Counted from the first letter of the stretch, positions 1 to 12,310 are shown. The stretch is 64,000 nucleotides of DNA from Parelaphostrongylus tenuis (GCA_019055375.1 JAHQIW010007233.1:1-64000); one strand, 5' to 3'. The notes: generated by a model not told the origin, from the letters alone. Numbers and translations are program-made.

Positions 1-1080
1 TAAATTTTAGCTTTGTCCTAAAATCTCCTTTTTCCCTTTTCTTATTTTTCTCTTTCCTTCTCTCCTTTCTTTTCTCCCCTTCCTCTTTTTTTCTCCCTCT
101 CACATTCCCCTCTTTCCTTCTTCTTCCTCCCTTTCCGCGCTTCCAACTGTCTCTTCTACTCGCTTTTCTTTCCTTCTTCCTTTGCTTCTCTTGTCTTCTC
201 TTTTGTACTTTATTTCACTCTTCTTACTTTTTACTTAGTACACCTTTCTTTTCCTCAAGAATTAAAGCATCTTTTCCCTTTTGAGCCGTGTCTTCTGTCA
301 CTTAAAAAATGTTTCTTACTTTCTTTTCCCCTGCTGTGTGTGATTCTATTCCTCCCATTTTTTATTATTTCCACTTTGCTTTCTCTTTTTTTTTGCCTTT
401 TTTCGCCCCATCTCCAACTCGCTGGAGCCCTCGCGCCCGTCCCCATTTCTCCCCTCTCAGGGTGCACCTAGTCTGTACATTCCCCTTCACTTTCTTCCTC
501 CCGACTTAACTCTCGATCAAGACTACACATTTATAAAATATATGTTCAGGGGTGTGGAGGGGAAAATCCATAGTATCACTCAAGGTAGCAATAAAAAAAT
601 TCTGCGGGGTGCGACCTCGTACGACCAGTAACCTTTTACATAAAACGGTTAAAAGTGGTTAACCTGTGGGGGGGCTCTATCTACTCACATACTTAGAACC
701 TCTCACTGGTTTCAATGTGGATCATGTTGGCCCAACCAACCCTATCGCCTTGTCTTCCTTCCAATTTATGTCATGCCCCTACCTTTCCCTACCTTAGTCG
801 AATTGCATTCCACCCACTCCTCTATTTTACACCCATATTCTTTCTCCCCTCACTTTGTGCCACTTTTTCGTGATTCCCCTGTCTAACCTCCACCCCCACC
901 CTCTCCCATTTTTGCCCAGCTTCACTCTTGCTTTTTATGTTTTACCCTCATCTTTCCCCTCTCCTCCTCATCTTTCTTCCTTTGTGTCTTTGCTTTGCCC
1001 TTTTTTATACCACGCTTCATTTGAGACCTAAGAATATTGCGTAAATGGTAAATGAACAAAGACTATCACAAATATCACGA
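1..1080. repeat. Pyrimidine-rich tract, no exon seen
   Basis: Bases 1-540 and about 720-1010 are strongly C/T-rich on the plus strand, so they are purine-rich on the coding strand of the minus-strand protease gene that this stretch presumably interrupts. No frame carries protease sequence, so I read it as intron. The part between about 540 and 720 is ordinary AT-rich sequence. Short open frames on either strand are low-complexity Phe/Ser/Pro or Lys/Arg strings. Confidence 0.5.
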
Positions 1081-1121
1081 AGCTCAAAAAGAAAGAAAGG
1101 CTATGTGGTTGAAGTACTAAC

Positions 1122-1999
1122 ATCAACATCCGATCGTCCATCACCTTCGACAGTGGCAGTCAGAGGCTTCGCCTTTACTCTATTGAGATCTTCATGAAGA
1201 CCATCGAGCAAAAAGGATAGAAATTCATGTGCGTCATGCTGAGCGAAGTTTGCAAACTGCGACGCCTTCTCAGCAACCAGTTCCTATAGAAATTAGCTTA
1301 TTTTCCTGTTGATAGGTGGGAAGAGATGAGGAACAAAGTCCTATACGTATTGGTAAATTGCGAGCTGAACCGTACCTTAATCCTCGTCGGTTTCTACGGC
1401 ACGATTCTGACAATTCCACACAAGCCTCATGAAATCGCCAAAAGCGTCGGCCAGACGACCCTATAGGAAGAGGACTCATTACCCTTTTCTTCGAGATCTC
1501 CTTTGGTAGCTGTAGCAACCAAACTTTGAAAGTCTTGGTCGGTCAAGCACATATTGGTATCAAACTCATTAGAGATTGGTGGCTGACAGTTACGAAAGTA
1601 CATAATGAAGAAAGAATGGTAGCAACGCGGTGGTCTTGGTGGTGCAGTGATAGCACGCGCCCACGCTATGGGTTAATCGCGGATTCAACTCTCTGCCTGG
1701 GCTCAAATGTTTTGCACATCACTGAGTACTCTTTGATGTTCTTGTATAACATCATAACGCTGCTGAAAGGCACAAAACTAAAGAGAATTGGAAAACGCTC
1801 CGTGACGTACCCTGAATCCAAGTGGATTGTTAGTGTTCACGTCGAGTTTATAGTGGCGGTCTAGGAAATAAGTCTTCAGCTCAATATTATTAATAAGCAT
1901 TTGTAGCGTAGCGTTCATGAAACAAGTGTTCCCGATGTTGCGCAAACCAGTGAATCCAAACTGTACCGTTGCTACCGCCCGATCCTCGAACGGCTGAAC
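1122..1999 (-). CDS. USP catalytic core exons (Cys box and QHDA box)
   Basis: Three consecutive exons, 1811-1999, 1376-1460 and 1122-1283, encode the first part of the USP fold. Acceptors are TTTTCAG, CTATAG and CTATAG; donors are GTACGT, GTACGG and GTTAGT. The nucleophile is the Cys of NIGNTCF. The middle exon is 85 nt where 84 would keep the frame: it runs in-frame into TAA immediately before its donor. Dropping one T of the GATTAAG at 1376-1382 restores the length expected from USP19-type proteins between the Trp and KASQF. So this is either a one-base error in the sequence or a broken allele. Confidence 0.85.
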
Positions 2000-4900
2000 C
2001 TGAAAACGAGATGGAAAATTAGCTTCAAGAACAAATGTTGTATCATCCGTCAATGCTCATCACACCCTATTTCATCGCAGAAAGTAGATAGCTCTGGATG
2101 CTAAATTTTGAGTACACCTTAAATGGTGATATATATCTAACTAATTCACTAACAAGAACTCTGTCTTCATGGATAGTCAAAATCGTAGCACATGTTCCGC
2201 AAAAAACAATGTTTAGATTTATGGAAAAGCTGTCAGCAAAGAAAAGCAGTGCATATGCTTACTATCAACCTCAACGCAATTAAGAGAGTTCTCGGTATTT
2301 CTCCGTTAGACGGCACGAGATCAAACCCTTTCGTTGGACAAGAACTTCTTATAAGAGTGTTAGTAACCATACAAAGCTTTAATCTCTGGCTGGCGCCGTA
2401 CGTGGCCTGCTCCTTGAAAAGCTTTTTACAACGCTTCAACGAAAGGAAAACATTTGTGTGTCACACACGTGTTTTTCTCACAAGACAGAGCTCTTTCTTT
2501 GAACTATTAGTAATCATTCGATAGTGCAGGCTTCCGACGCAGTGCTTATATTCTAGAAAGCCCGTTTCGGACATATGCGGAATGCGATTTTTGCACTTAG
2601 TTAGGAATTGTTCCTCCGTATCGAAAAAAACTCGGATTGAACATCTGACTTTGATACTGAAGATATTCTCTACACGCTCATGCGCTTTTCGTGCTTTCAG
2701 CAAGTAACACTTGAACTGAACGGCCGATATGAAACATGATTTTATTCAACATTTCACAGCTTATGAGGTCTTTTCCCAAAACGTTCAGGTACGGCGCTAG
2801 CCAGAGATTTAAGTTAGACATGATTACTAACAATTTGACTCTTATGAAAAGTTTTTGTCCAACGAAGTATTCAGTTTTTGATCCCGTGCCGTCTTACGGA
2901 AAAGGATCTAAATCTTTCATTTAATTTTCAAAAATCTCAAGAACAGCCGGAATTTGCTAAAATAAAAATTTGCGATTTACCGTTGCGGTTGGTTTGTATC
3001 CAGCATAGGAGGAAGAATATCGTTGTACATCAGTAGGAGCAGGCGGTGGTCCTGCGTTATTCAACGCAAAGTCAGTTTTCCCCGCAGAAAGCTCAGAACG
3101 AGTGGTGACCGATCTCCAGAACTGTGCATAGGAGGGCGACGGTTTACTCCCAGAAGCACCTTTACCTGAAGCAGCACGCATAGTTGAAGATGTATTATAA
3201 GATATATCCGCAAAAAAAACTAGCGATTATCACTTCATTCTATCATTAAAATCAAATTATTGACACTTAAACCATCATATTTTCTTTGAGCATCCTTCAC
3301 CGGTGACTCCTCTATCTCTATTCGTAAACGTTCCGCGCTCCTCCCATTCCTTGAATTCACGGACTTTTTCGGTCACGCTCAGCGCGCTCACGTGCTTGTT
3401 GATTTAACTGTGCTACGTTTACACTCCTAGAAACGATTGACTCGAGAGCAATGAGGTAGTCAAAATGAAATAAAGTGAAAAATGGGACTCATGTGTACTG
3501 AGATTACCGATAGCTTGCAATTGCTGATGAGGATCTGCTACGTATTGTTGTAGACGGTGATGAATTCGTTGTATGACTTTGAATGGTCGCTCCATCAGCT
3601 GTTGAAGACGAGAGACCAGAGGAAGTTGCCGCAAGCGTATAGCTTGATGGACTGTGGCCAATTGAAGAACCGTAGGATCGAACTCCTGAAAGTCAACACA
3701 AAATAATGATTGCGTATTAAACCTGAACCGATTGGAATTCTCCTTGTTATTGAAAAAGCCATCGCTAGCTTCTCAGTTCTGTGCTTGTAAGATCAATATA
3801 TCAGATGCACACATATGTCAACTGCTTACACATACACATGTATATGTATAGTCATGTGCATGTCCACACGCTGTATAACGTATATGTATACGTCCACACA
3901 TGTACATGTGTATATATCCTTATATACTGTCATCTTAAAGAGCAGACGCTAAGTTGTTGAGCAAAATCTATTCAAGGCAATGATAGCCAACACTTTGGCG
4001 GAATCACCTCCTACAAAATCCAGAAAGGGTCGGATTCAGACGTAATATGCTCGGTCAGCACACTTTCAAAACCCCTCCCGATACTATGGCTCGTCTTCAA
4101 TGGGCAGTGCAGGACCCTAGTATAATTGCCAATCATTTCTCTCTCGCGCAATTATCGTCCATGTGATAGTCTGTTTTGAACATGGTGACGGACGGATGGC
4201 CCATTCCGTAATTGTGAACTCGTCGCTTTCTGCGAATGCAGATGATTGACGTTCAATATAACACGTCCGCTCATCGTTTGGGTAGTGGACAAGAGGAACG
4301 TTTGCTTCTCTTAAAGTCCACTCAACTGTTATTTTCTTTCATCTATCATTGTTTCGTTATATTGTGTGACCGGCACATCTATGTTCAATTGCTATGCATA
4401 TATATAATATGTATATACATATACATATATATATATGCACATGTACATGTACATGTATACATATTGCACGTATATAAAAAGGATAAAGCTCTCGGCGGTT
4501 GCATCAATCCCTGAGGGATGCGCCATGCATTCGACTTCAATTTTTAAACTTCGTATGAGGTGATTGAATGCATATCTGGCCCTTACAATGACTCGCGGTG
4601 GTCTCCCACTGAACCGAGTCAGTGCTGCTTATCCTCCCAGACAAGTCTGAGATCTGTCTGGTACCAGTTTATCGACCCCCGTAGGGGATGGATGGCTTGG
4701 TGAGCCATGAGCGCGAGATCGAACCATTGACCTCGTGTGCGATGCAGGGCACCTCTAACCACTGCGCCACATGCTCTCTATTGCACGTGTCATATATATA
4801 CAAGTATACGTTCATATATACACGTATATGTATATGTATGAGTGTACATACATATGTAATTAAATGTATGTATGATCATAAGTACATATGTACATTAGCC

Positions 4901-7900
4901 TCCGTAATCAGAGAATCATCCAGTTCGATCTGTTCGCTTAGCACCATGGACTCCTCATAACTGAGTCTTTCCAGCTTATGCTAGTCCAATCTCTTTTCCT
5001 GATTCGTGGCGTTCACTGAGCATTGTCTGTGCTTTAGTGGTACTTCTGGAAAAGATAGTTTTGATGTCTGGAGTTGAAGCGCGTGCACTAAGTCTTCGGC
5101 CATTACTCTACTGCAGGTATGTATGTCAGTGACTGTCTCTGTACTCTCCTCAACACAAGAGGAGATGTACAATGTTTTGAATTGCTAAAACAGGAAAGGA
5201 TACTGGCTTTCGTTCTTGAACTTTGTGATCAACCATCCTACAACGGCTAAACCACCAGGGTTTCGAAAGTCAAGTGACAGAAACATGGTTCCTAACCACT
5301 CCTCGCGCTCTTAGCACACAAGAGGCAAATGAGAAAAACTTCCTTCGCAGCCACAGGACGGAATGGAAACATCCCTTGAATCGTCACGGAAGATATCCAT
5401 TCCCCATGGCTATGAGTAACTACCGAGGATAGGTTCAGAGCAAAAACTGACCCTCGAATGATAAGTCAAGCGACAGTAAGCTCCGCCCTCTCTTTCACTT
5501 CCAACGAGATAAGTAAAGTAATAAAAAACTGTGTAGAAAGTACAGGACTAGTGAGGTTGGCAGTTTGATCTATTTTGATAACAAAAGTGTCTGAAGATTG
5601 AGAGTAAAATCGACTCTTCCAGGCTCTGAAGAAGGGGAAATCGCCGAAAGGTCAGTTATTAATGTAGCAGTGTATTGCACTGAAAACACTGCACTGTTTA
5701 AAACCCTTTTTGCGCTCATCAAGAAATACAAAATAATTTGCTCAATGACTGGTTAATCGATAATTGCTCCTGGAGATGGTTTTCCCTCAATCAACAAAGC
5801 TGAAGAGCAATACTTGACAAACTGTAGACTACGGGTATTGATTCAAGTTTGTATGAAACGAAACTAATGACCGCTCAGGACTTTAAACCAAGATATTTTT
5901 AACCAGCGTTTCTAGAACTTCATTAACGAATAAGCATTAGAATATGGGTACCTTCGCCTACAAGACGCAAGTCCTAACTAAACCAGGATTTTTTTAGGTT
6001 TTAGATGAGACTTGTACTTAGAAAATTGAAGAAATGCAACAGTTAAATATACGTAAAAGTGAAAGTGACGATATTTCCCACTCTATTATTACTTTAATAA
6101 CTGTGTTGAACATTTCTAAACACAAAAATTCTAGTTCGGTTTCCAACTTTTTTGAAACTTCAGTTCTAAAGATGAAAGAATAACTTGTTGAGTCTATGAA
6201 AAGCATGTAAAGATGACGTCATTTAACGGAGTGTCTTTAATCCACCAATTATGCACTAGACTCCACAATACTCATCAAAACCAGCATATTCCATTTTCTA
6301 ACGGAATTGATTAACCAAAACAATTTCAGCCAGCTATTAACTTACTAGCAGGACTAGACAAAATGGATGGTGATTCACGCTTTATAACAAAGCTCTAAAA
6401 CCAAAATAGTCTCGGCTAACCCAGTAATGGAGATAACGGAAATGGATGGTGGTGTACGTTACTACGAAGCAAGGTTCGGCCCCCTGATGCTCGCCCACAA
6501 ATCCGTATGAGGGCTTCTTTCGCTTAGATATCCTCAAATTTGAAAATAATCGTCTCGAAAAGCTTTCTACGACGCTCATACAAACGAAATCTTCATGCAA
6601 TAGTCGGAACAACATGTCAAATGTTTGAAGATCTTTGTGAAAGGCGAATGCGAGAAAGAAAAGCAAATCCAAATAGTGTTGGATTCTGCACTCTACTATA
6701 TGTAAAGCATAATGTGTTACACCGCTAGTTCAAAGACACTGCGTCAGTCAAGCTCCTAAAAAGATAAGAACAAAGTAGTAGATAATAAGAGAAGGTGCTG
6801 GGAACACAATGAAACACACCAGTGTTAGTGGATCCAAATGAAGATGTTGTTGTTTGTTGGAGGTAGGAAGGTAGAAGGCGAGAAGGCTGAACTACGTTGC
6901 GCTGCCGGTCTGGAAGTTAAAAATCTAGAAATCTACTGTAGACACTACTATAAGTCTCAGGAAGAAGAAAGGAGGCAAAGAAAAAGCTTATTTAAGGAAA
7001 AAACTTACGTAGTGTAAGGCAAACGCTGATACCCAGACGATCTAGCTGGAGCAGCAGACGCTGTGCTTGGTCGTGTTAATTCATAAGCTGAATAAATGAT
7101 GATGTTAAAAGCATGAATTGAAAAAGTTCGCAAATAGATATCCTTTGCCTTATTAATTGAGGCTAGCGGTATGTAGCCGCACAGATTTTTAGATATCTTA
7201 GGATCTCTTACGGAAAAGATTTTGGAGGAATACTTTTGTCAGCTGCAGCGAAAATCAGCAGTCAAGCCGTTAGTATCGATATATTCCCCAAGTATTTTTT
7301 CCTCCTCGAGGGATTTATGGCACTCCATCACCGGAACACCGCTTTTCAAGGCAATATAACAAAAATTATGAGGAGATATCGCAAAAACATGGCCTCAGGC
7401 TGGAAGTGTATAGTAGAGTACGCGTCCCCGAATAGGATAAAACGCGGTTTCGATTCCCGCCTGAGGCCATGTGTTTGCCCACCACTCATTTTTCTTAAGA
7501 ATATATGAAACATCATAACACTACGAAAAAGGCAGTGAAAACAATAGAAATTTGGATTGTTACTTATCACAATGGCTGTCAGCTTAACTGGGTTTATGAA
7601 GCGAAATCGCATACCCGACCAAACCTGTTGAAGGTTGGTGGCTGATAGCTAACATAGAGATGTTGAGGAATGAGTGGTCGGGCAATTGTGGCCTCAGTGG
7701 TGTACTGGTAGAGCACGCACCCCCGGATAGGACGAAACGCGGGTTCGATTACCGCCTGAGGCCATGTTTTTGCTCACCACTCAATTCTCTTAAGAAAATA
7801 TGAAACATCATGAGACTGCGAAAAAGGCAGTAAAAGTAATAGAAATTTGATTTCTGCAGAGGTCGTAACCGCCACTATGTCCCATCACAATCATTTTCAC

Positions 7901-8725
7901 AGAGGTCATGTCCTGGCGAGGTGAATGTGTTGATGAAGATTAGGATATATTATTGCACACCAGGGTTGGGCAAAAACCCCTGGGAAATTTTTGAAAAATC
8001 TATTTTGATGTGCAAACTAACAACAAAAACTATTCTCAAAGTATTGACCACCACTGCCCACGACGTTCTGCCAACGTTCTAGAAGGTTCTGGATCCTCAC
8101 GAGGCTTTCTGCTGACAAAGTCAGGTTGGTGCAACTTGTTGACAATAGTCCTCTGCGAAACAGCAAGCTCTTCAACCGAACCACGAGTGCTAGATGGAGG
8201 CCCAGAATCTAAAGCGACTTGCAGGCCACATTAAAGAGATGGCCGGCCAGATCGAGGCGTTCTTCGAGATCAAAACTGCCTTCTTTGAGTCGCTTAAAGC
8301 ATCTCCTTGTCCATAATACTTGTCGCTGCGCCAGCATCTTCACCCTCATTAGTCTCATCGAAGGCTTTGAAATTCTTTTAACTTTTTCTCCAACAATGAC
8401 GGATCAACGAATACAAATTGCCCAGTAGGCATTCTGAAGCTGATATCAATGAAACAGATAAGTATAAACAAGACTATCAATAAAAAACGACGCAGAGATA
8501 TCAAAAGTTGAGACTTTGAAAAATTTCCCACAATTCCCATTCAACCTAACAGTTGCAGATTAGAAGAAGGGCCCGAGCAAATCATTCCTACCACTTTTCA
8601 GACTCAAGAAGGGAGGTAAAACTATCTAGTGAGGAGAGAGAAAGGATGAGAGACACACAAACAGACAGACAAACTAAGAGAGAGACAGAGGGACATACAG
8701 GCGGACAAAAAGAGGAGGGCAGACA

Positions 8726-8770
<45 letters not shown>

Positions 8771-10872
8771 AGAGAGCAAACTAGAAAAACGTAGTTGCTA
8801 CACAGTCAAATTAAAAAAGGTAGACTGCGGAGAGGATTTCTTCCCTCACTCTCCTGAACAAACCTAGTTCGAACTCCAACGAATAACAAGACCTTCTAAA
8901 AATCTTATTCATCTACCTCCATTCCGTTCAGTACACGAAGCCGATGCGGAATTGGAAGATGGCTGCGTTGATGGTGAATATGAAGTTGCCGTATAACGAT
9001 AGGAAGCCAGACTGCAAATACCAGACTTTCGAGAAACTGCTTTACTTGCCGTACAAAAATCGTCCTAACATACCTCGAACCATAATTACGTGGTGTGGAA
9101 TAATTTGAAGAACGAATACTTGTACTTGAACTGCTCAGTCGGCCCCATTGTCCTGCCTCTTGTTTTCGCATGACAAACTCACGTCCTTCCGCGCAAATCT
9201 ATTAAATAGATATAATGGGTACTTAGTTAATAATTCGAACGAAATTCAGTGGTGATCAACAAGAATTTCTCTATTTTGTCACCTTTTAGAACAGCATATT
9301 GATGTTCCAGCAATGTATCCGACAATGCTGAATGATATGCGAAACTTTAAACCTCGCACGGTAGTTGAACCAGCGCCTAACACCCTTTACAGAACTTGTG
9401 CTAACCACAGCACTAGCGAGGCTTCTGTTATGCTATCGCTCTTTCTGAGACATTTTGCATATTAATTATCTTTATTGGATATTTGGTACTGTAGTTAGTC
9501 CATTGGAGACAGAGTGCATGCATATGAATGCGCACGCACTTCCTTCAATATCTCGTCTCACAAATATTCTTAATGAGACTTTTGGCAGTCTTTCAATAGG
9601 TTGAAAAAACGGCGATCTCAACAGTGCATTTGAATCTGAAGATGTCCGTCTATTACATAGTAGCAGTGAAAAAAATACTACGTCTTACACGGCGCAAATT
9701 TTTTGTTTGTTTGGGATTTGTGGATGACTACTCATTAGACTTTTGGTAGTAATGTGATAGCACAAACTCCGACAAATTTGAATTCGAATTTGAATTGTGA
9801 AACCTTCATAAAAGGCTGTAAGAGCGAAAAAAAAGTTACGTTTCATTTCACACACGAAGTAACTAGCTCATCGCTTGGAATTCATATTAGGTCTATTTGG
9901 CAACACAGGATGACACTGTGAATTTGATCTACAGAATGACAGAACAAATCTCTCCAACAACTCTGTTACAAAAGCTATACGTTTTTTAAAAACGGGGAAA
10001 AATCCCTAAGTAGATAGAAATCGCGCGCTCTCTCAAATCGCAACGCGCGTAGCAATGTCACCGCCGTTCCGAAAGAATGCGATTTTCGTTGATAATTTGG
10101 GATTATCTGTCCCGTTAAAGAAATTTTTAGATTTTTTTTTTGACATTTTGATGCAGCACGATGTTCACTGGCGATCGTATGCTGAGACGAGCAAATGATG
10201 CGTTCTGAAGGTGAAGCGTAATCTTATCTCGGCCACTACAGCGCATGAAGGCCTTTTTACAAGAAGAGTACAATACTGAATCCCAAGAGCGACTATCTAT
10301 CTAATCTTGGCATAGCTTGAATAAATGAGTGTTTTCTTCTGTTTCCCCTTTGCGAGGTGTTATTTTTATTATTCATTGAATATTAGAGAAGCATACAACG
10401 ATACAGTTAGTAATGCAGCATGAATATAAGATATTCGAGGTGGCTAACGTTTCGGCGGGTCGCCTTCTTACATATAGTACGAATCAAAAGTTCCAAGAGT
10501 TAAGCTTTGAACTATTATTGAAAGTTCGAAAGAAAGGCGAAAAAGGTCCGTCTCTGGTAGACTAGTAATTAAGTGCGGTCCAGATATTTTCAGGACCAAA
10601 ATCTTAGACAAATTAGGCGACCATATAGAATTCGTTAGATTTCAACAACCAATTTTATAATATTATTTATGAATATGTCAATCAATACAGTCAGTATTCG
10701 AACCTGTAATGAATCTGTTTCTATTCGGCCTGCAAGCTGAACACGCCATGTATATGTGGTCCCTCGAACTTCACCGTATCTCCTCAGAAGTCTATCGTTC
10801 GAATCACTAAACAGAAACACTTTCATTCTATTCACTACATGGCATTCAATGACGACATTAAGCAAGAAAATG
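1122..10872 (-). CDS. Ubiquitin-specific protease, USP19 type (partial, multi-exon)
   Basis: This is a C19 deubiquitinase, a cysteine protease that removes ubiquitin from proteins. Exons I can place, 5' to 3': 10704-10872, 9074-9198, 8917-9011, 7009-7087, [one missing], 3508-3685, 3301-3426, 2981-3165, 1811-1999, 1376-1460, 1122-1283. Splice phases agree at the joins except across 7009/3685, where an exon is missing. Exon 1811-1999 holds the Cys box [16 protein letters not shown]; 1376-1460 has [15 protein letters not shown]; 1122-1283 has [32 protein letters not shown] and GDGRSDVD. The NNPLG, GGRLA, KASQF and AQHDA spellings are closest to USP19 among the USPs I know. The upstream exons are Ser/Thr-rich and look disordered; 10704-10872 ([15 protein letters not shown]) looks folded. 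No CS domain is recognised. The His box lies beyond the left edge. Two exons have a one-base frame break (about 3376 and 1377). Confidence is high for the family, moderate for the N-terminal chain. Confidence 0.8.
1535..1780 (+). repeat. tFB half-element with tRNA-like module
   Basis: The stretch has the centre-and-right-arm layout of the fold-back elements at 42.5 and 43.4 kb: GATTGGTGGCTGACAG, then AGAATGGTAGCAACGCGGTG, then a tRNA-like block with an A-box-like GGTGCAGTGATAGCACG and a degenerate B box near 1680, then a GCAC..CACTGAG end. It lies in the intron between protease exons. Confidence 0.55.
2295..2915. repeat. MITE-E arms, inverted pair
   Basis: A plus-oriented arm (about 2295-2580: TTCGTTGGACAAGAACTTCT, GAGTGTTAGTAACC, GACAGAGCTCTTTCTT) is followed by a minus-oriented arm (about 2755-2915: GCGCTAGCCAGAGATTTAAG, ATTACTAACAATTTG). 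The same strings recur at 19.6, 21.6, 35.7, 37.8 and 39.6 kb. No transposase is present. It sits inside the intron before the Cys-box exon. Confidence 0.6.
3780..3935. repeat. CATATG/TGTACA-type microsatellite
   Basis: Alternating purine-pyrimidine sequence made of ACATATG, TGTATA and CATGTAC units. It is intronic in the protease gene. Open frames across it read as Tyr/Ile/His/Val strings and are not genes. Confidence 0.8.
3940..4395. other. Intronic stretch without recognised feature
   Basis: About 450 bases of mixed sequence with no exon, tRNA-like block or long inverted repeat that I can recognise. A short microsatellite (about 4396-4470) adjoins it. Confidence 0.4.
4480..4779 (-). mobile_element. 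SINE-A copy (tRNA-derived), with target-site duplication
   Basis: On the minus strand the element starts with a tRNA-like head: A box TGGCGCAGTGG and B box GGTTCGATCTC. A body and a 3' end GCCGAGAGCTTTATCC follow. The 9-base string ATTGCACGT stands just outside both ends (about 4462 and 4780), the duplication expected from LINE-driven insertion. It is near-identical to copies at 15.6, 18.5 and 59.7 kb. It lies between two blocks of CATATG-type microsatellite (4396-4480 and 4785-4890). Confidence 0.9.
4785..4890. repeat. CATATG-type microsatellite
   Basis: TATATACA/CATATGTA alternating repeat directly beside SINE-A copy 4480-4779. Confidence 0.75.
4890..5110 (-). CDS. Possible exon(s) of the USP gene
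   Basis: After a CTGCAG acceptor at 5111 the minus strand has two coding-looking segments in different frames: one with [20 protein letters not shown] and one with [20 protein letters not shown], the latter ending at AAT followed by GTACAT. The position suits the exon missing between 7009 and 3685. I cannot find a donor/acceptor choice with the needed phase, so this is only a candidate. Confidence 0.3.
5180..7000. other. Intronic DNA, mostly unrecognised
   Basis: No convincing exon. It holds one HHR2 hammerhead-like site (5622-5657). A block at about 6570-6720 (ATGTTTGAAGATCTTTGTGA, GTTGGATTCTGCACTCTACT) resembles one at about 12135-12200, so both may be pieces of one diverged repeat. Confidence 0.35.
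5622..5657 (+). ncRNA. Hammerhead-like motif (HHR2 type), degenerate
   Basis: Order: GGCT, core CTGAAGA, helix II GGGGAAATCGCC, GAAA, then GGTCAGTT. GGCT can pair with AGTT using wobbles. Helix III is weak (AG against GT). I would not call it active from sequence alone. Confidence 0.4.
7385..7850 (+). repeat. Two tRNA-like modules in tandem (tFB family)
   Basis: Two head-to-tail modules of about 75 nt at 7389-7466 and 7690-7765. The second reads as a tRNA-like sequence with A box GGTGTACTGGTAGAGC and B box GGGTTCGATTACC, framed by GGCCTCA / TGAGGCC. Both are followed by the same tail (CACCACTCA, TATGAAACATCAT, GCGAAAAAGGCAGT). The middle carries the tFB centre (CTTAACTGGGTTTATGAAG and GGTTGGTGGCTGATAGCTA). 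Elsewhere the left module is inverted; here it is in tandem. Confidence 0.65.
7990..8450 (-). pseudogene. Mariner-type transposase relic, internally deleted
   Basis: In shifting minus-strand frames there is a helix-turn-helix part ([18 protein letters not shown], then [20 protein letters not shown]). It joins directly to a transposase C-terminus ([20 protein letters not shown]). The catalytic middle is missing and stops interrupt the frame, so it is a dead, internally deleted DNA transposon. I did not find clear terminal repeats. Confidence 0.6.
8600..8800. repeat. GA-rich tract with (AG)n
   Basis: Purine-rich tract containing a pure AGAGAG run at about 8731-8765, flanked by ACAGACAG-like units. 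It is intronic in the protease gene. Confidence 0.8.
9205..10700. other. Intronic region with a MITE-H-like arm
   Basis: No exon seen. Around 9770-10110 the string GTTACGTTTCATTTCACACA and GAAGTAACTAGCTCATCGC resembles the palindromic element at 17.7-18.4 kb. An HHR2-like half motif lies at 10441-10479. Confidence 0.4.
10441..10479 (-). ncRNA. Hammerhead-like motif (HHR2), 3' half intact
   Basis: On the minus strand: AAGA, helix II GGCGACCCGCC, GAAA, CGTT, AGCCACC. The GAAACGTTAGCC part matches the family, but the CTGANGA box is damaged. Confidence 0.35.
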
Positions 10873-10989
10873 CTGGTAAAACGTCGAACATCATCTATGT
10901 ATGCGTATAACAACATATGTACATACGTATGGCACGCTAACGCATGAAAGTGAGAAAGAACTGGGATTTCCTGAGAAGAAAAAATTAGC

Positions 10990-11105
10990 TATAACTGAAC
11001 AGTCATCCACTAACAGCAGCCATTTGGCACGCGCCCTTGGTATGCTTGAAACGAGGGTTCACTCTCGCCTGAGTCGAATGTTTAGCTATCAATACTTTAG
11101 AAGCA
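10990..11105 (+). repeat. tRNA-like half module (tFB family)
   Basis: GGCACGCGCCCTTGGTATG, AAACGAGGGTTCACTCTCGC and CTGAGTCG match the right-hand module of the tFB elements. The B-box-like GGGTTCACTCTC is degenerate. Confidence 0.5.
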
Positions 11106-11765
11106 CATTTTTAGGTAATGGATACTTAAGGTTTTGATCATCACAACAAAACCCTCCATTACCCCTGTATGGGCAAAGTCAGAGATATACGGCAACAAAA
11201 GAGACCTCACATCTCTCGACCCCCGTCATAAAGATATATGAAGGCTGAAAATGATGCTTCACAAATGTGTATACTATCATTGCAAGAGGTGGAGGGAATA
11301 AGTGATTGAATGATAGTGTAAAAAGTGCCAGTGTGAATTCCGTTAAACGAGCCGGAAGAGAGCATCGAATGGAGGAACACATGTGCCCCTATCGCATCTC
11401 TCTAACACTCTTCCTCCGGCATACTATTATTACAGCGCTTCAAAACGATAGTGAAAAGCAACAGAATGAATATGCGATCAGCTAACTAGAGCCACAATGC
11501 ACTTAAACTTTGTCTCTCCCGTTTATTTACATCTTAATAAATAAATCAAAAGCTTCGCTTGTTAGAGGAGAATTCCTTGATTTGAGAGAGCCTTTCAAAG
11601 TTAAGTTACTAGAACTTAAAGAAATGAACGCGTAAAACACCTCTTCCTGAGACCGATTCAAAAAAAAAAAGTGAAAACAACGCTAACATGAATGTGAGAA
11701 AGAACTGGGATTCCATGAGAAGAAATAGTTAGCTATACCTGGACAGTCATCCATTAACAACAACG
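11106..11765. other. No recognised feature
   Basis: About 650 bases without a supported exon or repeat. A piece at 11690-11760 (TGTGAGAAAGAACTGGGATT) repeats the sequence at about 10947-10975, indicating a short local duplication. Confidence 0.4.
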
Positions 11766-11769
11766 ATTA

Positions 11770-11839
11770 TACATACACTTGCGTATTTAGATCATAAATA
11801 TATATGTCGTATGCGTATATGAACGTAAGTACATACGTA

Positions 11840-11881
<42 letters not shown>

Positions 11882-11935
11882 TAATGTATATATATATATA
11901 TATATGCATGCATAAATATGTGCTATGAGGAAGAT
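11770..11935. repeat. (TA)n / CATATG microsatellite
   Basis: Long (AT)n runs at about 11847-11875 and 11888-11905 with GTACATA units. Non-coding. Confidence 0.85.
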
Positions 11936-12229
11936 GGTGAAGTTTCCGTGATGTAGTAATCAACGTAGCGAGGTGCCAGCTTGTTCCCTTCCTCCAACGC
12001 TCTTGTCTTGCAATCCACGTGGGAACACTTCAGCACAACTACCACCAGGGTTGCAGAGACAATCGACTACACCAGCAACCTATGATTCATGAAGAAAACG
12101 AAACCCTCAAGCAGCAATCGAAAGAACACGCGAAATGTTCATAGACCTTTGTGAAGGATTATATGATCAGAACACAAGAAGTGCTGGGTTCTATACAGTA
12201 AATGTGATGACGGGCCTAGTAAAATCACA

Positions 12230-12274
12230 TACATATTTATGTAAATATATATGCATATATACATATATGTTCAC

Positions 12275-12310
<36 letters not shown>

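Noticed and set aside
1..540. Coding region in the CT-rich left end (frames at 255-467 and 309-509)
   Set aside because: Composition alone keeps the frames open; residues are low-complexity and no USP sequence is present.
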